Source: Acidobacteriota bacterium
Lineage (GTDB): Bacteria; Acidobacteriota; Blastocatellia; Pyrinomonadales; Pyrinomonadaceae
Direction: 5' to 3'
DNA length: 38,896 bases
Assembly: GCA_021323895.1 (NCBI GenBank)
Contig: JAJPKD010000050.1
Location: 1-38,896 of the forward strand
The position numbers were made by a program, and so were the translations under genes. The notes under the pieces are model-generated. The model ran no database searches and was not told where the DNA came from. It saw only the letters and a program-made list of their open reading frames with translations. Below are positions 35,416 to 38,896 of this stretch, piece after piece (the first letter of the stretch is position 1; each line of letters begins with the position of its first letter).

Positions 35416-35955
35416 TTACTTTCCGAGTTCTCCCAGCAGGCTCACTAGGTCGTCAGCGTGCTCTTCTTCGACGGCCAGGATCGTCTCCATCAAGCGACGT
35501 GATGTCGGATCGTCGTTGCCGAGAAATTGAATGATTTCGCGATAGCTATCGATGGCGATGCGCTCCGCAACCAGATCTTCCTTGATCATGTCGATCAAAG
35601 AATCGCCTTCGACATATTCGGCATGGCTGCGCGTCAGCAAACCTTCAGGATTCAAATTCGGCTCGCCGCCAAGTTGCACAATACGCTGCGCGATTTGATC
35701 AGCATGGCCCTGCTCGTCGTTTGAGTGCTGCAAAAATTCGGCGGCGACACTGTCGGCATTAATTCCCGACGCCATAAAGTAATGACGTCGATAGCGCAAC
35801 ACACAAACGATTTCAGTCGCCAGCGCTTCGTTCAGAACCTTGATCACGGTCTCGCGATCAGCGCTGTAGCCTTCGGTCACCGCGCCGTTTTCAATATGTT
35901 TGCGCGCGCGTTCGCGCAGAGTTTTGATGTCAGTCAGGAATGGTTTGTCAGCCAC
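35416..35955 (-). CDS. Bacterioferritin-like protein
   Basis: This 179-residue four-helix protein has the ferritin di-iron pattern: LNEALATEIVCVLRYRRHYF (first E), LQHSNDEQGHADQIAQRI (E-x2-H), DLVAERIAIDSYREIIQFL (E, Y) and ILAVEEEHADDLVSLL (E-x2-H). It would oxidise and store iron or protect DNA and proteins from peroxide. The start is a GTG preceded by AAGGAG; no upstream in-frame ATG fits better. A 112-bp palindromic element lies in the gap upstream. The rhomboid gene follows six bases after its stop. Confidence 0.88.
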   Translation of the reverse strand: MADKPFLTDIKTLRERARKHIENGAVTEGYSADRETVIKVLNEALATEIVCVLRYRRHYFMASGINADSVAAEFLQHSNDEQGHADQIAQRIVQLGGEPNLNPEGLLTRSHAEYVEGDSLIDMIKEDLVAERIAIDSYREIIQFLGNDDPTSRRLMETILAVEEEHADDLVSLLGELGK

Positions 35956-36036
35956 GATGTGACTCCTTCTATTTGATGTTGATTAAGAGGGAAGTTCCGA
36001 TGTTACCCGCGAGTGAGCAGCGGAGCAAGTGGGGGC

Positions 36037-36148
36037 GTGTCAGTACCGCGAGTGATAGCGAGCGGATCAGGAGGAACGCTGCCAGGTGGCCAGTCAATTT
36101 ACTTGAGGAGTCACTTGTTCCTGTCGCTATCGCTCCCGGTACTGACAC
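36037..36148. repeat. MITE-like palindromic element, copy 3 (GTGTCAG family, best preserved)
   Basis: The 24-base arms 36037-36060 and 36125-36148 match at 22 positions when one is reversed. The outer ends are GTGTCAGTACC. The element is 112 bp and lies upstream of the bacterioferritin gene. Just outside the right arm, CTGATCCGCTCGCTATCGG mirrors the segment inside the left end, so copies may be nested. Related to 6076-6177 and, at the termini, to 28695-28801. Confidence 0.82.
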
Positions 36149-36173
36149 CTGATCCGCTCGCTATCGGACACGA

Positions 36174-38090
36174 TCACTCGCCGGTAACTTTAGCTGTCAG
36201 CTTGATATCGCTCGAAGCGCTCGCGTCGCTTACCACTTCAAGCGGAGCTATCCATTGCAGTGTCTTGATGCGACAAACCCCGGTGTTGTCTTCGCGGCAA
36301 TAGACGAAGGTGAATGACGCGCGCGCGGTTGCCGCTCCAGAGCCAACGTTAACGGGCACGCGAATCGGTAAAGTCATTCCCTTTCCACTTTTGTTTACAG
36401 TGACGGGAGCGCTTTTCTGCGCCTCGCCGCCTGCTTCGATCGCGACCGTGTAGCGTTGCGGCGCCGTCGGATTCAGATGATAGCCGGTAGGCAGATCGAC
36501 GTTGATGACGATCGAAGCGTCACCGGTGCGAATCTTCTGTAGCGCCAACTTAATTTCTTCTGAGTTTGGCGAAACGTCCGTGTTCGCTGCTTGACTCGTC
36601 GCCGGCGGTTGCAGTCCCTTGATTGGAAGTGTCCTGGTTTCTTTCGTCTTTAGATCGACGACGCGAATCGCGTGATTGTTCGTATCGGCGACGTAGAGCC
36701 TGTCGCCCGCCACAGCCAGCCCGCCCGGTTCGTAGAACGAAGGCTTCTCGCCATCGGCCTGGCCGGGTTTGCCGGCACCCAGAAATCCGTTGACCAACTG
36801 TTTCCCCGGATCGAGTAGTTTGATTTTGTGATTGTAGGTATCCGCAATCAGCAGCTTGCCGTTCCAACGCGCGAGCCCGAGCGGATGCTGCAAACGAACG
36901 TCGTTGTCGAAGCCATCCTTGTCGCCAAAATCAAACAGGTCGCCGCCGACCAGCGTCTTCACTTTCGGATTAGCGTCGAGATTGATCGCGCGAATGATGT
37001 TGGCTTCGGCGTCCGACACGTACAAAGTTTTTCCATCGCTCGCCAGCGCTGAAGGTTGCGCGGACGCGGCTTCATCGACTGGCCCATCAAGTCGAGCTTC
37101 GCGACCGGTGCCGGCGAAAGTCGAAATCTCGCGCAAGGTAAGATCAAGTTTCCAAATCTGATGCGGTCCAGCCATCGCGATGTAGAGCGAACGGCCGACC
37201 AACTGCAAATCCCATGGGGAATTCAAAGCAATGGTTCGAGCCATCCCTTTTTCGCCGTATTCGCGCGACTGCTGCCCGGTGCCCGCTATCGTGGTCACGG
37301 TCCTGGTCTTCAGATCGACTGCGCGAATCAAGTGATTCTCAGTATCCGCGACGTAAAGAGTGTCACCGTCGAGCGCCATCCCCTGAGGCCGAAAGAAGGT
37401 CGCGTGATCGAATGCGCCGTCGTCCTGCCCGTGCGCGCCCGTGCCGATCGTTTCGATCAGAGTGCCGTCCGTCTTCGCGATGACGATGCGATTGTGATCC
37501 GAGTCGGCGATGAACAGCCGATCGGTTTTTTCATCGGCGAGAATCTTTCCGGGAAACGCGAGCGGCAGATCGCCAATCTTCGCCTTTTCCAAAACCAGAT
37601 TGAGCGGCGCCTCATTCAATTCACCACGTTTGCGAAACTCGGCAATCGAATCAGCGATGGCTTTGTCGAGCGCTTCGTAGCCACCCTCACCAGAAAGCTT
37701 GCCAATCACGTAACCGGCCGGATCGATTAGGTAACGCGTGGGCCAGGCATTGACGGCGTAAGCATTCCAAATCTTGAAGTCGGCATCATTGACGATCGGA
37801 TGTTCGATCTCGTAGCGCAGGATTATGCGGCGAATGTTCTCGGTGTCCTTTTCGTTTTCGAACTTCGCAGAGTGGACGCCGATGACGACCAGCTCGTTGG
37901 GATACTTCTTCTCGAGCTTCTTCAGATCGGGAATGATGTGCATACAGTTGATGCAGCCGTAAGTCCAAAAATCCAGCAGCACAACTTTGCCTTTGAGCGC
38001 CGCCAGCGACAGCGGCTTATCCGTATTCAACCAACCGCGCCCGCCGCTAAGCTCGGGCGCTCGAATCTTTCCACGTTCCTGTACTGGCAT
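36174..38090 (-). CDS. Thioredoxin-like/NHL-repeat protein (NHLRC2-like layout)
   Basis: This is a 638-residue protein if started at ATG 38090. The N-terminal thioredoxin domain has a redox C46-x2-C49 pair (GCINCMH) in FWTYGCINCMHIIPDL. NHL repeats follow as a beta-propeller (e.g. LFIADSDHNRIVIAKTDG, LYVADTENHLIRAVDLKT, LYVADTNNHAIRVVDLKT). A C-terminal beta domain includes FVYCREDNTGVCRI, with two more cysteines. The layout matches bacterial homologues of human NHLRC2. A longer frame to 38375 encodes about 95 extra residues through palindromic repeats; the apparent hydrophobic run there probably does not exist. An AAAGG lies before the ATG. Confidence 0.85.
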   Translation of the reverse strand: MPVQERGKIRAPELSGGRGWLNTDKPLSLAALKGKVVLLDFWTYGCINCMHIIPDLKKLEKKYPNELVVIGVHSAKFENEKDTENIRRIILRYEIEHPIVNDADFKIWNAYAVNAWPTRYLIDPAGYVIGKLSGEGGYEALDKAIADSIAEFRKRGELNEAPLNLVLEKAKIGDLPLAFPGKILADEKTDRLFIADSDHNRIVIAKTDGTLIETIGTGAHGQDDGAFDHATFFRPQGMALDGDTLYVADTENHLIRAVDLKTRTVTTIAGTGQQSREYGEKGMARTIALNSPWDLQLVGRSLYIAMAGPHQIWKLDLTLREISTFAGTGREARLDGPVDEAASAQPSALASDGKTLYVSDAEANIIRAINLDANPKVKTLVGGDLFDFGDKDGFDNDVRLQHPLGLARWNGKLLIADTYNHKIKLLDPGKQLVNGFLGAGKPGQADGEKPSFYEPGGLAVAGDRLYVADTNNHAIRVVDLKTKETRTLPIKGLQPPATSQAANTDVSPNSEEIKLALQKIRTGDASIVINVDLPTGYHLNPTAPQRYTVAIEAGGEAQKSAPVTVNKSGKGMTLPIRVPVNVGSGAATARASFTFVYCREDNTGVCRIKTLQWIAPLEVVSDASASSDIKLTAKVTGE

Positions 38091-38183
38091 TTCGAGACCT
38101 TTCGATAACGATGGCGATGTCAACCACAGAGGACACAGAGGAAGGATGCCCAAGAGCAAAAGGCAGAGGGCAAAGCGTGCCCA

Positions 38184-38344
38184 GCCCGCATTTGCGGGCG
38201 GCAGATTAATAGCCCCGGGCGTGAGCCCGGGATTACATCCGAAAAAAAATCTTTTTAGCCCCGTAGGGGCGGCACGTTTCTCTGTCGCACGCGTCGCGGG
38301 CTTCAATTGTCTTTTTGACTCGATCCCCGGGCTTACGCCCGGGG
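38184..38344. repeat. Palindrome cluster upstream of the thioredoxin/NHL gene
   Basis: Four hairpins are visible: GCCCGCA/TGCGGGC (38184-38199), CCCGGGC/GCCCGGG (38214-38231), GCCCC/GGGGC (38258-38270) and CCCCGGGC/GCCCGGGG (38325-38344). The last is the same type as 26517-26535. They occupy most of the gap 38091-38388 and explain the overlong reading frame there. No gene is supported in this stretch. Confidence 0.82.
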
Positions 38345-38388
38345 CTATTAGCTGTCGCCATCTTTGATGGCTCATTTAGGGAATCTCC

Positions 38389-38721
38389 TCACTTCGCCAA
38401 AACCTGATCCAGTCGATCAACCGCTCGTCTTAGATGCGGAATCGTAATCGAACCGCCGACGACTAGCGCCACATTGAAGGCATCCATGAACTGCTCGCGC
38501 GTCACGCCGGCCTCCGCACACTGTTTGATGTGATAGGTAATGCAATCGTCGCAGCGCAAGACGATCGAACCCGTCAAGCCCATCAGCTCCTTCGTCTTCT
38601 TGTCGAGCGCGCCATCTTCGTAGGCCTGCGTGTCGAGCGCAAAGAATCTCTTGATACCGAGGTGGCCGCTGCCGAGCAGCTTCTCGTTCATCTCGGCGCG
38701 ATAGCGATCAAAATCGTCCAT
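38389..38721 (-). CDS. AhpD-like carboxymuconolactone decarboxylase family protein
   Basis: This 110-residue protein has the AhpD/CMD fold: KTKELMGLTGSIVLRCDDCITYHIKQCAEAGVTREQFMDAFNVALVVGGSITIPH. The C-x2-C and following H in RCDDCITYH are the redox site of AhpD-type proteins, so a peroxide- or thiol-related role is likelier than true decarboxylation. The ATG at 38721 has an AAAGGA seven bases before it; a GTG at 38724 is the alternative. The gene precedes the thioredoxin-like gene across a repeat cluster of about 300 bases. The final 170 bases of the window upstream hold no recognisable gene. Confidence 0.88.
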   Translation of the reverse strand: MDDFDRYRAEMNEKLLGSGHLGIKRFFALDTQAYEDGALDKKTKELMGLTGSIVLRCDDCITYHIKQCAEAGVTREQFMDAFNVALVVGGSITIPHLRRAVDRLDQVLAK

Positions 38722-38896
38722 CACTATATCCTTTCCCGTGACGCTGCTTCATTTTCGCTTGAATGTATCACAGGGGATTCGTCGGTCTGAACCACACCAC
38801 GGTCGAGTGGAACAGTAAACTGAACGACTGCCGGCGAGGACGCCCGCGCTCCCATTGAGGATTAGTCGGATTTCGATTGACAGCCTTACAGTCGCA

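Noticed and set aside
38091-38375. N-terminal extension with a membrane helix on the thioredoxin/NHL protein
   Set aside because: The extension translates palindromic repeats. ATG 38090 gives the N-terminus expected for the family.

Overview
The window is a gene-dense bacterial chromosome segment, fairly GC-rich, with short intergenic gaps and many short palindromic repeats. An Acidobacteriota genome, perhaps class Blastocatellia, fits best. The reasons are the giant receptor with a carboxypeptidase-regulatory domain, the SPFH/zinc-ribbon protein, the M28 peptidases and the repeat style. This is inference; no rRNA or other marker is present to confirm it.

Layout. Positions 1-4015 (+) hold the distal part of an F-type ATP synthase operon: two b-type subunits, delta, alpha and gamma. 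Palindromic repeats sit between the last genes, and beta and epsilon do not follow. A RelE/ParE-type toxin-antitoxin pair comes next (4045-4516), then an anchored M28 peptidase, a VanZ-like protein, an SPFH protein with zinc ribbons and a double PilZ protein. Positions 8353-11704 (+) form a small cluster of ketosynthase, methyltransferase and FAD oxidoreductase that looks like lipid or polyketide tailoring. A 1258-residue TonB-dependent receptor-like protein follows (11958-15734), then a small secreted protein, a TetR regulator and an aquaporin.

Positions 18031-21002 (-) encode a PduS-like iron-sulfur flavoprotein, a PduT-like tandem-BMC shell protein and two unassigned proteins in a tight row. 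This looks like the electron-transfer corner of a bacterial microcompartment, detached from any enzyme core. Two retropepsin-like aspartic protease homologues follow. Next come a pentapeptide-repeat/TIR protein (23676-25793), a decayed copy of the thiC 3' end, a HicAB-like toxin-antitoxin pair and intact thiC. Positions 28864-32197 (+) encode a secreted M28 peptidase, an NTF2-like protein and a Tat-exported amine oxidase. Positions 32184-38721 (-) encode MoaA, 3-hydroxyacyl-CoA dehydrogenase, a rhomboid protease, a bacterioferritin-like protein, a thioredoxin/NHL-repeat protein and an AhpD-like protein.

The most striking theme is repeats entering genes. A palindromic element of about 29 bp lies between genes at 23580-23608, and an identical copy lies in frame inside thiC at 28033-28061, adding about ten residues. 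Relatives encode part of the rhomboid N-terminus and its apparent start codon. A second family of about 102-112 bp elements with GTGTCAG-type inverted ends has three members; one encodes the VanZ C-terminus. A third family, about 96-163 bp with ATCCGCAGATT ends, also has three members. No transposase for any of these lies in the window.
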